The notes under the pieces are model-generated. The model saw only the letters and a list, made by a program, of their open reading frames with translations. It searched no databases and was not told where the DNA came from. A DNA stretch of 64,000 bases from Mesorhizobium sp. B2-8-5 (GTDB lineage: Bacteria > Pseudomonadota > Alphaproteobacteria > Rhizobiales > Rhizobiaceae), in assembly GCF_006440675.2 (NCBI RefSeq), contig NZ_CP083951.1:868001-932000 (forward strand). The letters run 5' to 3'. Made by a program: the position numbers and the translations under genes. Below are positions 33,414 to 42,479 of this stretch, one piece after another; position 1 is the stretch's first letter, and every line of letters begins with the position of its first letter.

Positions 33414-33548
33414 ATTCCGTGACCTAAGAGCGTCGCGGCGGTGCAGAAAAACCTCTGTTCTGCACCGCCTTTACCCTTCGCGCGAGGTCACGGAATGGAT
33501 CCTCGGGTCTCCGCGTCCGCTTCGCTCCCGCTCCGCCCGTGGATGACG
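33414..33548. repeat. Right part of the interrupted family A repeat
   Basis: ATTCCGTGACCTAAGAGCGT begins directly at the element's edge. It contains the central GTGCAGAAAAACC / TTCTGCACCGCC stem, the right arm GGTCACGGAATGGATCCTCG, and the cap GCTTCGCTCCCGCTCCGCCC with GTGGATGACGAAG. Confidence 0.88.
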
Positions 33549-33595
33549 AAGTTCGGGCGGCTTCGGCTAGCGGCATCCCGTTTTATGCGGGCAAA

Positions 33596-33958
33596 CTATC
33601 CCCTCAGCGCAGCTCGGACCAATGCCGTGATCTTCCTCAGTTCCGCTTCATCGAGCCTCTCGATGCTCTCGGCCAAAAGATTGGCCAGCTCGGTGGCCGC
33701 CGGCGACAGGCCGGACGTGTCGATCCTGACCCTTGGGTGCGAGCTTTCGGCGAGGCGGGCAAGTTCCTCGGCGTCGTCCCAGATGATGTTGAAGTAGCCG
33801 ATGATCTTCTGGATCAGCGTCCAGGTCGGCGCGCCGCGGCGGCCGTGCTCGAGCGCCGACAGATAGGCGGCGCTGACGCCGATGGCTTCGGCCATCGCCT
33901 TCTGGCTGACGCCGCGTTCGGCGCGCAGCGCCCTGAGCTTCTCGCCGAACGGGGTCAT
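33596..33958 (-). CDS. XRE-family helix-turn-helix transcriptional regulator
   Basis: A 120-residue cytoplasmic protein with an N-terminal HTH_3 domain: FGEKLRALRAERGVSQKAMA, then EAIGVSAAYLSALEHGRRGA (recognition helix AAYLSALEHG). The C-terminal half is helical (AATELANLLAESIERLDEAE, LRKITALVRAALRG). The ATG at 33958 fits the family start. It lies ten bases downstream of the Smr gene and is probably the last gene of the Tim44-mltA-smr operon. Its targets are unknown. Confidence 0.9.
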   Translation of the reverse strand: MTPFGEKLRALRAERGVSQKAMAEAIGVSAAYLSALEHGRRGAPTWTLIQKIIGYFNIIWDDAEELARLAESSHPRVRIDTSGLSPAATELANLLAESIERLDEAELRKITALVRAALRG

Positions 33959-33968
33959 ACCAGGTCCC

Positions 33969-34493
33969 TCATAGGCGCGTCCGCCGCAGCCGCACATAGA
34001 GCGCGCCCGAGCCGCCATGGTTGCGGGCGGCGTGATCGTGGCTGGACACAAGATGCCGGAAGGCCGGCGTCGACAGCCAGGCCGGAACGGCGCGGCGCAG
34101 GATGCCGTCGCCGCCGGAGGACGAGCCCTTGCCGGTGATGATCAGCACGTAACGGATGCCGCCGGCATGCGCCCGGTTGAGGAAGGTGAGCAGCAGCGAA
34201 TAGGCCTCGTCCTGCGTCATGCCGTGCAGGTCGACGCGGCCTTCGATCGGCAGCCGGCCTTTTTTCAGCTTGTGCAGCGTCTGGTCGTCGAGCGCGTGCG
34301 AGACATGCTGCGGCTTGGGTTTTGCGGCAGCGGCCGGAACGCCGTTGACCGGAGCGGCGGCCGGCGCCGGTTTCGGCTCGACGATGTCGGGGATCTCGAC
34401 GGCGGTCTTACCTTTCAGCGGCCGGGCCGAACGCGCCACCAGGTTCCACAGGATGCGGTCGTCGTCGCTGAGTTGATCGTCGCGGCGGCTCAC
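33969..34493 (-). CDS. Smr/MutS2-C domain protein
   Basis: A 174-residue protein with an unstructured Pro/Ala/Lys-rich N-terminal half (PAPAAAPVNGVPAAAAKPKP) and a C-terminal Smr domain: LPIEGRVDLHGMTQDEAYSL (the DLHG motif) and YVLIITGKGSSSGGDGILRR (the TGKG motif), ending in LRRTRL. Smr domains nick or bind nucleic acids; recent work ties some to ribosome rescue, but a role here is not shown. It starts with GTG, overlapping the mltA stop as GTGA. Confidence 0.92.
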   Translation of the reverse strand: MSRRDDQLSDDDRILWNLVARSARPLKGKTAVEIPDIVEPKPAPAAAPVNGVPAAAAKPKPQHVSHALDDQTLHKLKKGRLPIEGRVDLHGMTQDEAYSLLLTFLNRAHAGGIRYVLIITGKGSSSGGDGILRRAVPAWLSTPAFRHLVSSHDHAARNHGGSGALYVRLRRTRL

Positions 34494-35623
34494 CGGCGCG
34501 CTCCATCGAACAGGCCGCGGGGCACCAGCGCGTAGAAGTCGGCGGCGTTGCGCACCACGCCGGCGATCTCGCCGGCGGCGTCGCCCGAGCCGGCGAAGAG
34601 ATCGCCGCGGGCCGGGCCGGTGATGGCCGAGCCGGTGTCCTGCGCGATCATCAGCCGCCGGAACGGCTTTTGGTCGAAGGCGGTGAGCGTCGGCGCGTCG
34701 ATATAGAAAGGCGTGCCGAATGTGTGCAGCAGGCGGTCGACCGCGATCGAACGCCCGGGCGTCAGCGGCACCTTGGCGGCGGCGATGGGCCCAAGCGCTG
34801 CATCGTCGACGGCGGCTTCGCGGAAGAAGATGTAGGAGCGGTTCCGCCACAGGATCTCGTCGACGCGGTCGGGATGCGCCTTGAACCAGGCGCGGATCGA
34901 CTGCATCGTCACCTTTTCCAGCGGGATCTCGCCGAGATCGCTCAAGGTTTTGCCGGGGCCAGAAAAGCGCTGGCCGGACTTGGCGGCGTAAGTGACGCGG
35001 GCGAGCCTGCCGTCGGCCATCTTCAATCTAGCTGCGCCCTGCACATGGATGAAGAAGGCATCGACCTTTTCGGCGAGCCAGGCGATCTCGAGGTTCCGGC
35101 CGGAGAGCGCGCCGCGCTCGATCGCGCCGCGGTCGAAATATTCGACCGGAGCAGCATCCGTCCGGCGGGCGAAGGCCAGATAGGCATCCATGCCGGCCGG
35201 CCGGTTGCCGTCGTCGATGTCGATCAGGTCGGCGGGGCGGGACAGCAGCGGCACGGTGAACCGCTCGGTCCTGACCGGCGAGGCCTCGACCTCGGGTTCG
35301 TAAAAACCGGTGACAAGGCCGGCGCCGCCATTGTCGGGTACGACCAGAGCGGGAACGAAATGCCGTTCGAAGAAGGATCGCGCCTCGGACCTGCTCGGCG
35401 CCGAAACGGCACGCGCCTCGGCATAGGCCTCGGCAAAAGCATTGAAATCGACGCCGAGCGATCCGGTGCGGTAAGGTTTTATCGGCACGTGGAAGGCCGA
35501 GCGGCGGAACGCGGCGAATGCCGCAGCGTGGTCGTCTTCGCCCCAGCCCGGGAGGTCGGTAAAGGATTTTTCGCTGAATGCGGGAGAGAGCGGCACGACT
35601 GGGGCCCCGCCGCTTGATCTCAA
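34490..35623 (-). CDS. mltA: Murein transglycosylase A (MltA)
   Basis: A 377-residue lytic transglycosylase that cleaves peptidoglycan glycan strands to anhydromuropeptides. MltA barrel motifs: LVTGFYEPEVEAS, DAFFIHVQGAARLKMADG, SYIFFREAAVDDAALGPIAA, and the C-terminal 3D-like MIAQDTGSAITGPARGDLFA with GSGDAAGE containing the catalytic Asp. No lipobox or signal peptide is obvious, unlike the enterobacterial lipoprotein, so the export route is unclear. It overlaps both neighbours by four bases and is coupled to the Tim44-like gene upstream. Confidence 0.94.
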   Translation of the reverse strand: MRSSGGAPVVPLSPAFSEKSFTDLPGWGEDDHAAAFAAFRRSAFHVPIKPYRTGSLGVDFNAFAEAYAEARAVSAPSRSEARSFFERHFVPALVVPDNGGAGLVTGFYEPEVEASPVRTERFTVPLLSRPADLIDIDDGNRPAGMDAYLAFARRTDAAPVEYFDRGAIERGALSGRNLEIAWLAEKVDAFFIHVQGAARLKMADGRLARVTYAAKSGQRFSGPGKTLSDLGEIPLEKVTMQSIRAWFKAHPDRVDEILWRNRSYIFFREAAVDDAALGPIAAAKVPLTPGRSIAVDRLLHTFGTPFYIDAPTLTAFDQKPFRRLMIAQDTGSAITGPARGDLFAGSGDAAGEIAGVVRNAADFYALVPRGLFDGARR

Positions 35624-36327
35624 TCTTCTTCTTCGGTGGCGACGAGCTTCCAGTTCGGGTCGCGCGAGCGGGTGTCGCGGGCGAAGGTCCAGACATCCTT
35701 GACCTCGGCCACCGTTTCCGGGTCGCCGTCGATGACGGCGCCGGCCTTGTCGCGGGTCGCCGAGATCAGCTCGGAGACGATGCGCAGCGTGATATGCGCT
35801 TCCGAACCCTTCATTTCGGCGGCGACGATGTCGGCCTTGTCGATGCCGACAAAGGAAGACTGGATCTTTTCGGATTTGGCCTCGCGTTCGCCGATCGCGG
35901 CGACGAAACCGTCATAGACTTCGCGCGACAACAGGTTCTTCAGCGTCTTACGGTCGCCATCGGCATAGGCCATGACGATCATCTCGTAGGCCATCTTGGC
36001 GCCGTCGACGAAGCCCTTCGGCTCGAACGACGCATCATTGTCCTTGATGGAGCGCAGGCCCTTGTTGAGATCGGTGTCGGGTTTGGCGAAGGCGTCGATA
36101 TCGGCATAGGTCTCGGGCGCGGTTTCGCCCGGCGCGCGCTTGCGCGGCAGCGACACGACATTTTCAGGCTTCTGCGCCGCATCGGCCTCGCGCGTGCGGC
36201 TCGCCGAATAGGGATCGAAGGGCGGACGCTCGTTTCCGGTGCGACGTCCAAGCACGTTGCGCAGCTGGAAAAAGATCACAACCGCCGCAATCAGGAAGAA
36301 AATCGTGCCGAAGTCGAAGAAACCCAT
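35620..36327 (-). CDS. Tim44/TimA family membrane-anchored protein
   Basis: A 235-residue protein with an N-terminal membrane anchor (MGFFDFGTIFFLIAAVVIFF), a low-complexity linker, and a C-terminal Tim44-like (DUF-type NTF2-like) domain from about 75: GFVDGAKMAYEMIVMAYADG, LKNLLSREVYDGFVAAI, ending DVWTFARDTRSRDPNWKLVA. Bacterial homologues of this mitochondrial import subunit are inner-membrane proteins, sometimes called TimA, of unsettled function. ATG 36327 gives the standard N-terminus. It is the first gene of the mltA-smr-XRE operon and is divergent from fxsA. Confidence 0.92.
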   Translation of the reverse strand: MGFFDFGTIFFLIAAVVIFFQLRNVLGRRTGNERPPFDPYSASRTREADAAQKPENVVSLPRKRAPGETAPETYADIDAFAKPDTDLNKGLRSIKDNDASFEPKGFVDGAKMAYEMIVMAYADGDRKTLKNLLSREVYDGFVAAIGEREAKSEKIQSSFVGIDKADIVAAEMKGSEAHITLRIVSELISATRDKAGAVIDGDPETVAEVKDVWTFARDTRSRDPNWKLVATEEED

Positions 36328-36528
36328 ATTTTCCGCCAACCGATCCCTGTCCGTGCCGGACCGGCGTAACCCCTGCGGGACCGCGGTCGCATAGCGTTCA
36401 ACACCCAAAGCATATAGAACGGCAGGCGCAATCATTCAAATCAAAGGCAGCCATACCTATCTAAGGGCGCCAAGGCCAGCGGCGATTGTCCGCCAGCGCC
36501 GCAAAAGAAGAAAGCGATCGGTCGAGAC

Positions 36529-37023
36529 TTGCGCATTTCGTTCATCCCGCTGTTCCTGCTCCTGCTGCCGCTGCTGGAGATCGCCGGCTTCGTCGTTGTC
36601 GGCCGCGAGATCGGCGCTTTGGCGACGGTCGGCCTGGTCATCCTGTCCACCGTCGCGGGCAGCCTGTTGCTCCGGCACCAGGGTTTTGGCGTCATGGCGC
36701 GGGTGCGGACGGAGATGGATGCCGGGCGCGACCCCAGCCGCCAGCTCGCGCATGGCGCTATGATCGTGCTGGCGGCGATCCTGCTGATCATCCCGGGCTT
36801 CATCACCGACATCTTCGCCATTCTTCTGTTGCTGCCGCCGGTGCGCGACTTCGCCTGGCGCGCGCTCAAGAACCGCATCGTCATGGCGACCAGCTTCAGC
36901 AGCGGCTTTTCGGCCCGCCGGCGCGACAATGTCATCGACCTCGACGACACAGACTATTCGCGCGACGACTATCCGAACCGGCCGGACCACAATTCACCCT
37001 GGCGGCGGCTGAAGAACGACTAG
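36529..37023 (+). CDS. FxsA family membrane protein
   Basis: A 164-residue membrane protein with TTG start: MRISFIPLFLLLLPLLEIAG and FVVVGREIGALATVGLVILS are the first two helices, LLLRHQGFGVMARVRTEMDA the conserved loop, and IIPGFITDIFAILLLLPPVR the third/fourth helix region. FxsA in E. coli affects phage exclusion; in alphaproteobacteria it lies next to secB, as here. A hydrophilic Asp-rich C-terminal tail follows. The 200 bases between it and the Tim44 gene must contain both divergent promoters. Confidence 0.92.
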   Translation: MRISFIPLFLLLLPLLEIAGFVVVGREIGALATVGLVILSTVAGSLLLRHQGFGVMARVRTEMDAGRDPSRQLAHGAMIVLAAILLIIPGFITDIFAILLLLPPVRDFAWRALKNRIVMATSFSSGFSARRRDNVIDLDDTDYSRDDYPNRPDHNSPWRRLKND

Positions 37024-37055
37024 TCCTCGACGGGGACTTTGACCGGCCGGCTCTG

Positions 37056-37192
37056 GCAGATGGCATGCCTTGGAGATTGGCCGAAACGCCCATCGCGATC
37101 GTCATTCCAGGGCGAAGCAGGAGCGGAGCTCCGTCGCGAAGACCCTGGAATGACGAGGTTGAGGAGCTTCAGCCAATCCCCAGCGTTTGCGC
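37056..37192. repeat. Palindromic repeat family A, flanked short form
   Basis: TGGAGATTGGCCGAAACGCC, CGTCATTCCAGGGCGAAGCA, GACCCTGGAATGACGAGG, CTTCAGCCAATCCCCAGCG. Same architecture as 11320-11450, including a preceding GGGACTTTGACCGGCCGGC. It lies between fxsA and secB. Confidence 0.78.
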
Positions 37193-37312
37193 TGTCCTGT
37201 TCCTCCTGCCGATAAGGGCGGCAAAACTTGTTTTGTCCGGCCGACCATGGTAGCGAACCCGCGATTTCAATCCGGTCAGCAATGCTGCCCAGGCAAAAGG
37301 ACTTAAAGGCTA

Positions 37313-37816
37313 ATGGCCAGCAACGATGACGCGGCGACCGGCGCCGCCAACGGCAACGGCACCCAGAACCAGCCCTCGCTCAATGTGCTTGCGCAATATG
37401 TGAAGGACCTGTCCTTCGAGAGCCCCGGCGCGCCGAATTCGCTGCGCGGCCGTGACAAGGCTCCGGGTATCGCGATCAATGTCAACGTCAACGCCAATCC
37501 GCTCTCGGACAAGCAGTTCGACGTCAATTTGACGCTGAACGCCAAGGCCTCCTTCGACCAGGAAGTGCTGTTCAATGTCGAGCTGGTCTATGGCGGCGTC
37601 TTCGCCATAAACGGCTTCCCGCAGGAGCATATGCTGCCGCTGCTGTTCATCGAATGCCCGCGGCTTTTGTTCCCGTTCGCCCGCCAGATCATCGCCGACG
37701 CCACCCGCAATGGCGGCTTCCCGCCGCTGATGCTCGACCCGATCGATTTCGCGCAGATGTTCCAGCAGCGCATAGCCGAGGACCAGGCGGCGGCGAGCAA
37801 GATCCAGGTGAGCTGA
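37313..37816 (+). CDS. secB: Protein-export chaperone SecB
   Basis: A 167-residue cytosolic chaperone that keeps preproteins unfolded and delivers them to SecA. The core matches Sec[79 protein letters not shown] and [18 protein letters not shown]. The tail is short. A clear intrinsic terminator follows 28 bases after the stop. Its location between fxsA and dnaQ is typical for rhizobia. Confidence 0.97.
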   Translation: MASNDDAATGAANGNGTQNQPSLNVLAQYVKDLSFESPGAPNSLRGRDKAPGIAINVNVNANPLSDKQFDVNLTLNAKASFDQEVLFNVELVYGGVFAINGFPQEHMLPLLFIECPRLLFPFARQIIADATRNGGFPPLMLDPIDFAQMFQQRIAEDQAAASKIQVS

Positions 37817-37843
37817 GGCGAATCGGCGCCACACCGTATGGAG

Positions 37844-37869
37844 AGCCCGGCTTCGCGCCGGGCTTTTTT
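37844..37869 (+). terminator. Intrinsic terminator after secB
   Basis: AGCCCGGC and GCCGGGCT form a perfect 8-bp stem with a 5-base TTCGC loop, followed directly by a run of six T. It is the cleanest rho-independent terminator seen in the window. Confidence 0.92.
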
Positions 37870-37929
37870 GTTTGATCAGGGCCCAGCGGCAGTTGCCAAC
37901 CTTCGCGATTGGCCGTGGCCGCCTTCCCG

Positions 37930-38085
37930 TTCGTCATTCCAGGGCGGAGCAAGGAGCGAAGCGACGCGCGCAGACCCTGGAAACCATGTTACGCCAAGGC
38001 GTTGCGGCGGTTACGGAATTCTGCACCGTTGCATCTTACGGCCGAGGTCACGGCATGGATACTCGGGTCAAGCCCGAGTATGACG
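37930..38085. repeat. Palindromic repeat family A
   Basis: CGTCATTCCAGGGCGGAGCA and GACCCTGGAAACCATGTTAC on the left; GGTCACGGCATGGATACTCG with GTCAAGCCCGAGTATGACGA on the right; centre GGTTACGGAATTCTGCACCG. It lies between the convergent secB and dnaQ ends. Confidence 0.83.
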
Positions 38086-38136
38086 ACGTCACGGGGGATT
38101 TCGGCCAATCTCCAACGTCAGCGCCAGCGCGCCCGC

Positions 38137-38841
38137 TCAACCGACCGCCACTTTCAGCCACAGCGCCTTTTCACCCAGCGTCGAAACCAGCCCGGCATGC
38201 GCCGCGCGATCCGCTTCGCTCAACCGCGACGGCAGGGCGATCGGCCGGGCGCCGATCGAGATGTCGATGTCGGCCACCTCGCCGGCGCCGTTCATCCGCA
38301 CCGCCACGGCCTCGAGCACCAGCGCCGCCTGCTTGCCGCCGATCAGTTCGATATAGACCTCGGCCAGCAGTTCGGAGTCGAGCAGCGCGCCGTGCTTGGT
38401 GCGGCGGGTGTTGTCGATGCCGTAACGACGGCAAAGCGCATCGAGCGAGTTCGGCCCCATCGGATGCTTGCGGCGCGCGAGCGCCAGCGTGTCGACGATG
38501 CGGCCGGGATCGATGGCCGCCTGGTCGAGCCGGCTGAACTCGATATTGAGGAAGCCGATATCGAAGGTGGCGTTGTGGGCGATCAACTTGGCGCCGTCGG
38601 TGAAGTCCAGCCATTCCTGCGCGATTTCGGCGAAGGTCGGCTTGCCGACAAGGTCGGCGGCGCTGATGCCATGCACGGCCTGCGCCTCGGCATGGATGGC
38701 GCGCCCTTGCGGATTGATGAATTTGTGGAAGGTGCGGCCAGTCGGGAAGCGGTTGACCAGCTCGATGCCGCCGAGCTCGATGATGCGGTCGTCGCGCAAA
38801 TCGAGGCCGGTGGTTTCCGTATCGAAGATGATCTCACGCAT
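38137..38841 (-). CDS. dnaQ: DNA polymerase III subunit epsilon
   Basis: A 234-residue 3'-5' proofreading exonuclease of the replicative polymerase. The three Exo motifs are intact: IIFDTETTGLD (ExoI, Asp and Glu), LIAHNATFDIGFLNIEF (ExoII) and TKHGALLDSELLAEVYIEL (ExoIII, His and Asp). The C-terminal tail binds the polymerase subunit alpha in this family. ATG 38841 is the family start. It is the last gene of the maf-aroE-coaE-dnaQ cluster beside the origin, a very conserved alphaproteobacterial order. Confidence 0.96.
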   Translation of the reverse strand: MREIIFDTETTGLDLRDDRIIELGGIELVNRFPTGRTFHKFINPQGRAIHAEAQAVHGISAADLVGKPTFAEIAQEWLDFTDGAKLIAHNATFDIGFLNIEFSRLDQAAIDPGRIVDTLALARRKHPMGPNSLDALCRRYGIDNTRRTKHGALLDSELLAEVYIELIGGKQAALVLEAVAVRMNGAGEVADIDISIGARPIALPSRLSEADRAAHAGLVSTLGEKALWLKVAVG

Positions 38842-38917
38842 TCGAATCAGTTGTCCTTGGCACGGGCAGCATCGTGCTTCGGCGAAAAATGGCAATGGCG
38901 GCTGCTGACAGCAAGAG

Positions 38918-39523
38918 TCAGGAGGGTGGTGTCTCCTTCTTATCCCCCGCCAGTTCGGCGACGATCGCCTCGACCGCCTTTCGAGCGGCATCGAAGCCGT
39001 GGCCAGTGTCGATGATGAAATCGGCCTGGCGGCGCTTTTCGGCGTCGGGCACCTGCTTGGCGAGGATCGACGAAAACTTCTCCGCGCTCATGCCCGGCCT
39101 GGCGAGCACGCGTTCACGCTGGATTTCGGGCGAGGCGGTGACGACCACGACCTTGTCGACGCGGCCGCGGCCGCCGGTCTCGAACAAAAGCGGGATGTCG
39201 AGCACGGCGAGCGGCGCGCCGGCGGCGCGGTGTTTGGCCAGGAACGCGTCGGCATCGGCGCGCACCAGCGGATGGACGATTGCCTCGAGCTTCTTCAGCG
39301 CGTCCGGATCGGCGAGCACTTTTCCGGCGAGCTTGACGCGGTCGACCACGCCTGCCTGCGTCGTGCCCGGGAAGGCCGCCTCGACCAGGGGGGCGGCCTT
39401 GCCGGAATAGAGGCGATGCACGGTCTCGTCGGAATCATGCACCGGCACGCCGGCCTCGGCGAACATTTTCGCCGTCGCCGACTTTCCCATGCCGATCGAT
39501 CCGGTAAGGCCGAGCACGATCAT
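38918..39523 (-). CDS. coaE: Dephospho-CoA kinase
   Basis: A 201-residue P-loop kinase catalysing the last step of coenzyme A synthesis. Motifs: [20 protein letters not shown] (Walker A), [16 protein letters not shown] (catalytic Asp region), [15 protein letters not shown] and [11 protein letters not shown]. The ATG at 39523 shares a base with the aroE stop (TGATG); the frame allows TTG three bases earlier. Length is normal. It is coupled to aroE. Confidence 0.96.
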   Translation of the reverse strand: MIVLGLTGSIGMGKSATAKMFAEAGVPVHDSDETVHRLYSGKAAPLVEAAFPGTTQAGVVDRVKLAGKVLADPDALKKLEAIVHPLVRADADAFLAKHRAAGAPLAVLDIPLLFETGGRGRVDKVVVVTASPEIQRERVLARPGMSAEKFSSILAKQVPDAEKRRQADFIIDTGHGFDAARKAVEAIVAELAGDKKETPPS

Positions 39524-40356
39524 CAATGGCCCCCGATATCGGCGACGATCACGCTTCGCAGCTCGGACGTAACGTCGGGTTTCCGGCCGAACCAGCGTTC
39601 GAAACCGGGCACCGCCTGATGCAGAAGCATGCCGAGACCATCGACGGTCTTCAGGCCACGCGCCCTGGCGGCGGCGAGCAAAGGCGTCTCCAGCGGCACA
39701 TAGACAATGTCGGTGACGATGGCGTGGTCCGGCAACGCGCCCGGATCGGCGGCCAAGGTTTCATTGCCATGCATGCCGAGCGAAGTGGTGTTGATGAGCA
39801 GGCCGGCATCGGCAAGCAGCTCGCCGAGCGCATCGGCGCCATGCGCCGAGATCCCGGCGCCAAAATGGCGCCCGAGTTCCTCGGCTCTCGCGAGCGTTCG
39901 GTTGACGATGCGGATATCCTTCACCGCGCGCTCCTTCAGCGCATGGATGACCGCGCGCGAAGCCCCGCCGGCGCCGAGCACCACGGCCGGGCCATTGGCC
40001 GCCCAGCCGGGCGCATATTGGTCGAGGTTGGCGGCAAAGCCGTAGCCGTCGGTGTTGCCGCCACACAGAATGCCATCCTCGAACCACAAGGTGTTGACCG
40101 CGCCGATCGCGTCGGCCGCATGATCGCGGCGGGCGACGCTGGCGAAGGCCGCCTCCTTGTGCGGGATGGTGACATTGCCGCCGCGAAAACCATTGTCGGC
40201 AAGCGCCTTCAGGAAGGACGCGAAATCATCCGGCGCGACGTCGATCGCTTCATAGCTGCCGTCGATGCCGTATTGCGCCAGCCAATGGCCATGGATCTTC
40301 GGCGAGCGCGAATGCGCGATCGGATGTCCCGCGACGAAGGCCTTTTTCTCAGCCAT
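39523..40356 (-). CDS. aroE: Shikimate dehydrogenase
   Basis: A 277-residue NADP-dependent enzyme reducing 3-dehydroshikimate in aromatic amino acid synthesis. The substrate motif [20 protein letters not shown], catalytic Lys in [16 protein letters not shown], the Asn/Asp region [16 protein letters not shown] loop [20 protein letters not shown] with [11 protein letters not shown], and the C-terminal [19 protein letters not shown] are all present. Its start overlaps the end of maf by eight bases. Confidence 0.97.
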   Translation of the reverse strand: MAEKKAFVAGHPIAHSRSPKIHGHWLAQYGIDGSYEAIDVAPDDFASFLKALADNGFRGGNVTIPHKEAAFASVARRDHAADAIGAVNTLWFEDGILCGGNTDGYGFAANLDQYAPGWAANGPAVVLGAGGASRAVIHALKERAVKDIRIVNRTLARAEELGRHFGAGISAHGADALGELLADAGLLINTTSLGMHGNETLAADPGALPDHAIVTDIVYVPLETPLLAAARARGLKTVDGLGMLLHQAVPGFERWFGRKPDVTSELRSVIVADIGGH

Positions 40357-40948
40357 CGATGGCTCCCAATGCGCGCAGCTCCTTCAGCACCGGCAAAAGC
40401 GGCAGGCCGACAATGGTGAAATAATCGCCCTCGATCTTCTCGAACAGCTGGATGCCCTCGCCCTCGATCTGGTAGGCGCCGACGCTGGACAGCGCCTTGG
40501 CGCCGACCAGCGCCAGATGCCGGCCGATGAAGGCGGGATCGAGCTTGCGCATGGTGAGGCTGGCAACGCCGACATGGCGCCACAGCACCTCGCCGTCGCG
40601 GCAAAGCACGGCGGCGCTGTTGAGCTGATGAGTCTTACCCGACAACGTTAGGAGATGACGCCGCGCGCTTTCCATGTCGGCGGGCTTGTGAAAGACCTCG
40701 TCGCCCAGCGACAGGGTCTGGTCGCAGCCGAGCACCAGGGCGCCTGGCTTGCGCTCGCTGACCTCGGTCGCCTTGGCCTCGGCCAGGATCGACGCGACAT
40801 CCTCGGGCGAAGCGCCGCTGTCCTTCAGCGGAGCCTCGAGCGCGCGCTCGTCGACATTTGCCGGCACCGCCTCGATGTCGAGGCCGGCATTGACGAGCAC
40901 CGCCTTGCGGTAGGGACTGCCTGAAGCGAGGATGATTTTCTCGGCCAT
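40349..40948 (-). CDS. Maf family nucleotide pyrophosphatase
   Basis: A 199-residue Maf protein: [17 protein letters not shown] at the N-terminus, [20 protein letters not shown] (catalytic Asp-Gln) and [20 protein letters not shown] near the end. Maf proteins hydrolyse non-canonical or canonical NTPs (dTTP/UTP or m7GTP types); the subtype is not assigned. In alphaproteobacteria it stands at this position near the origin between ppsR and aroE. ATG 40948 gives the standard N-terminus. Confidence 0.93.
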   Translation of the reverse strand: MAEKIILASGSPYRKAVLVNAGLDIEAVPANVDERALEAPLKDSGASPEDVASILAEAKATEVSERKPGALVLGCDQTLSLGDEVFHKPADMESARRHLLTLSGKTHQLNSAAVLCRDGEVLWRHVGVASLTMRKLDPAFIGRHLALVGAKALSSVGAYQIEGEGIQLFEKIEGDYFTIVGLPLLPVLKELRALGAIDG

Positions 40949-41042
40949 GATTTTTCGCCCAACTAGCTCCCTGACGCTGTTGACCCATCGTTTGTCTGGG
41001 GGTCCAGCACAAACTTTGGAGAATGGCCAAAGCCTTACGAAC

Positions 41043-41228
41043 TTCGTCATCCTAGGGCGAAGCAGGAGCGAAGCTCCGTCGCGAAGACCCTAGGATCCAT
41101 GCCATAACCTCAGCCGAGGGGCGCAGCGGAGCAGAATTCTACACCGTCGCAACACTTCGACGTCACGGCATGGATCCTAGGGTCTACGCCGCGTCGCTTT
41201 GCTCCTTGCTCCGCCCTAGGATGACGAA
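41043..41228. repeat. Palindromic repeat family A
   Basis: CGTCATCCTAGGGCGAAGCA and CCTAGGATCCATGCCATAAC on the left; GTCACGGCATGGATCCTAGG with GCTCCGCCCTAGGATGACGA on the right. Centre CAGAATTCTACACCGTCGC. It lies between maf and ppsR, breaking the otherwise tight cluster. Confidence 0.85.
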
Positions 41229-41254
41229 GCGGCCGGCGTCTCGGCAAATCCCAG

Positions 41255-42076
41255 TTAGCGCGTCTTTCCCCGCAGGGCAACGATGGCGGCCGCCGTTTCC
41301 TCGATGGAGCGGCGGCTGACATCGATCATCGGCCAGCCATGCCGCGTGCAGAGCTGGCGGGCATAGGCGAGCTCCTCGTTGATGGCGGCGCGGTCGACAT
41401 AGGCGGTCGGCACAAAGGCGGCGCTGTTGCCGAGGATGCGATTTTGCCTCACATGCGAGATGCGTTCGGCCGTGGCGATCAGGCCGACGACCAAGGGCGT
41501 CCTGGCGGCGATCAGGCTTTCGGGCAGCGGCACGCCGAGCACGATCGGGATGTTGGCGGTCTTGATGCCGCGATTGGCAAGATAGATGCTGGTCGGCGTC
41601 TTCGAGGTGCGCGATATGCCGATCAGCACGATATCGGCATCGTCCATATTGGCCGGCAGCTGGCCGTCATCATGCTCCATGGTGAAGTTCAAGGCATCGA
41701 TGCGGCGGAAATATTCGGCGTCGAGCACGTGCTGGGCGCCGACGCGCCGGCCGGCCGGCGTGCCGAGATAGGACTGGAAGACCGTCAGCACCGGCTCCAG
41801 CACCGACACGCAAGGCAGGCCCATCGCCGCGCAGCGCTCGTCGATCGAGCGCGCCAGCTTCTGGTCGACCACCGTATAGAGAATGATGCCGGGCTCTTCC
41901 TCGATATCCTCGAAGACCTTGGCGATCTGCTTTTCCGTGCGGATCAGCGGATAGATGTGCTCGATGGCGCGCGCATCCTTGTATTGCGCCGACGCCGCGC
42001 GGCCGGCCGCCAGTAGCGTCTCGCCGGTGGCGTCGGAGATCAGATGCAGGTGGAAGAAGCTCTGAGGTTTGTTCAC
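41255..42076 (-). CDS. ppsR: Pyruvate, water dikinase regulatory protein (PSRP, DUF299)
   Basis: A 273-residue bifunctional serine/threonine kinase and phosphorylase family protein regulating PEP synthase or pyruvate phosphate dikinase. Motifs: [20 protein letters not shown] at the N-terminus, [20 protein letters not shown], the nucleotide P-loop [20 protein letters not shown], and [12 protein letters not shown]. It starts with GTG at 42076; the longer frame upstream crosses the probable origin. In alphaproteobacteria it commonly flanks oriC opposite hemE, exactly as here. Confidence 0.93.
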   Translation of the reverse strand: MNKPQSFFHLHLISDATGETLLAAGRAASAQYKDARAIEHIYPLIRTEKQIAKVFEDIEEEPGIILYTVVDQKLARSIDERCAAMGLPCVSVLEPVLTVFQSYLGTPAGRRVGAQHVLDAEYFRRIDALNFTMEHDDGQLPANMDDADIVLIGISRTSKTPTSIYLANRGIKTANIPIVLGVPLPESLIAARTPLVVGLIATAERISHVRQNRILGNSAAFVPTAYVDRAAINEELAYARQLCTRHGWPMIDVSRRSIEETAAAIVALRGKTR

Positions 42077-42479
42077 AGGGGATGGGTCCAGGCTGTGGGC
42101 AATTGTGGACAAGGCTGGATGGGCAGGCCTCGGGTCGGGAAGCGACTGTATCAGATGGCCGCTTGTCCACAATTCGACCCGCTGTAGGCTTTGTCGCGGC
42201 GCTGGGGACAAAACTGGGGATCAATTTTTCTTGGCCGATTTCGTCCACAGCGGGAAGTCCAGACCCGAAAGGCCAAGCTTTTGACTCGAAAGCCTGAATC
42301 CGCTTCGTCCCCAGATCCCTCCAAATTGCGAAAGCGAGTACGCGACAATATGCTGACTGGCCTTTTCGAGCCGCAGGCTGGACAGGTCGCAATCATCACA
42401 ACCAACAGACTCTTAGAATCAGAAGACTCTTTTAAAATAGATATTTGATTTAAGAGACACCCGGAGGGGACAGCGCCAA
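42077..42479. other. Probable chromosomal replication origin (oriC)
   Basis: A 403-base gene-free gap between divergent ppsR and hemE, the known alphaproteobacterial origin location. It holds DnaA-box-like sites TGTGGACAA (42104-42112) and TTGTCCACA (42163-42171), each one mismatch from the consensus, and a weaker TCGTCCACA (42241-42249). An A/T-rich tract at about 42410-42455 (GACTCTTTTAAAATAGATAT, TTGATTTAAG) could be the unwinding element. It also contains the hemE and ppsR promoters. No exact consensus DnaA box (TTATCCACA) is seen, so the call rests on position and partial boxes. Confidence 0.72.

Noticed and set aside
42414..42456. CtrA box near hemE in the A/T-rich tract
   Set aside because: TTAA motifs are present, but the spacing is not the TTAA-N7-TTAA of a CtrA site.
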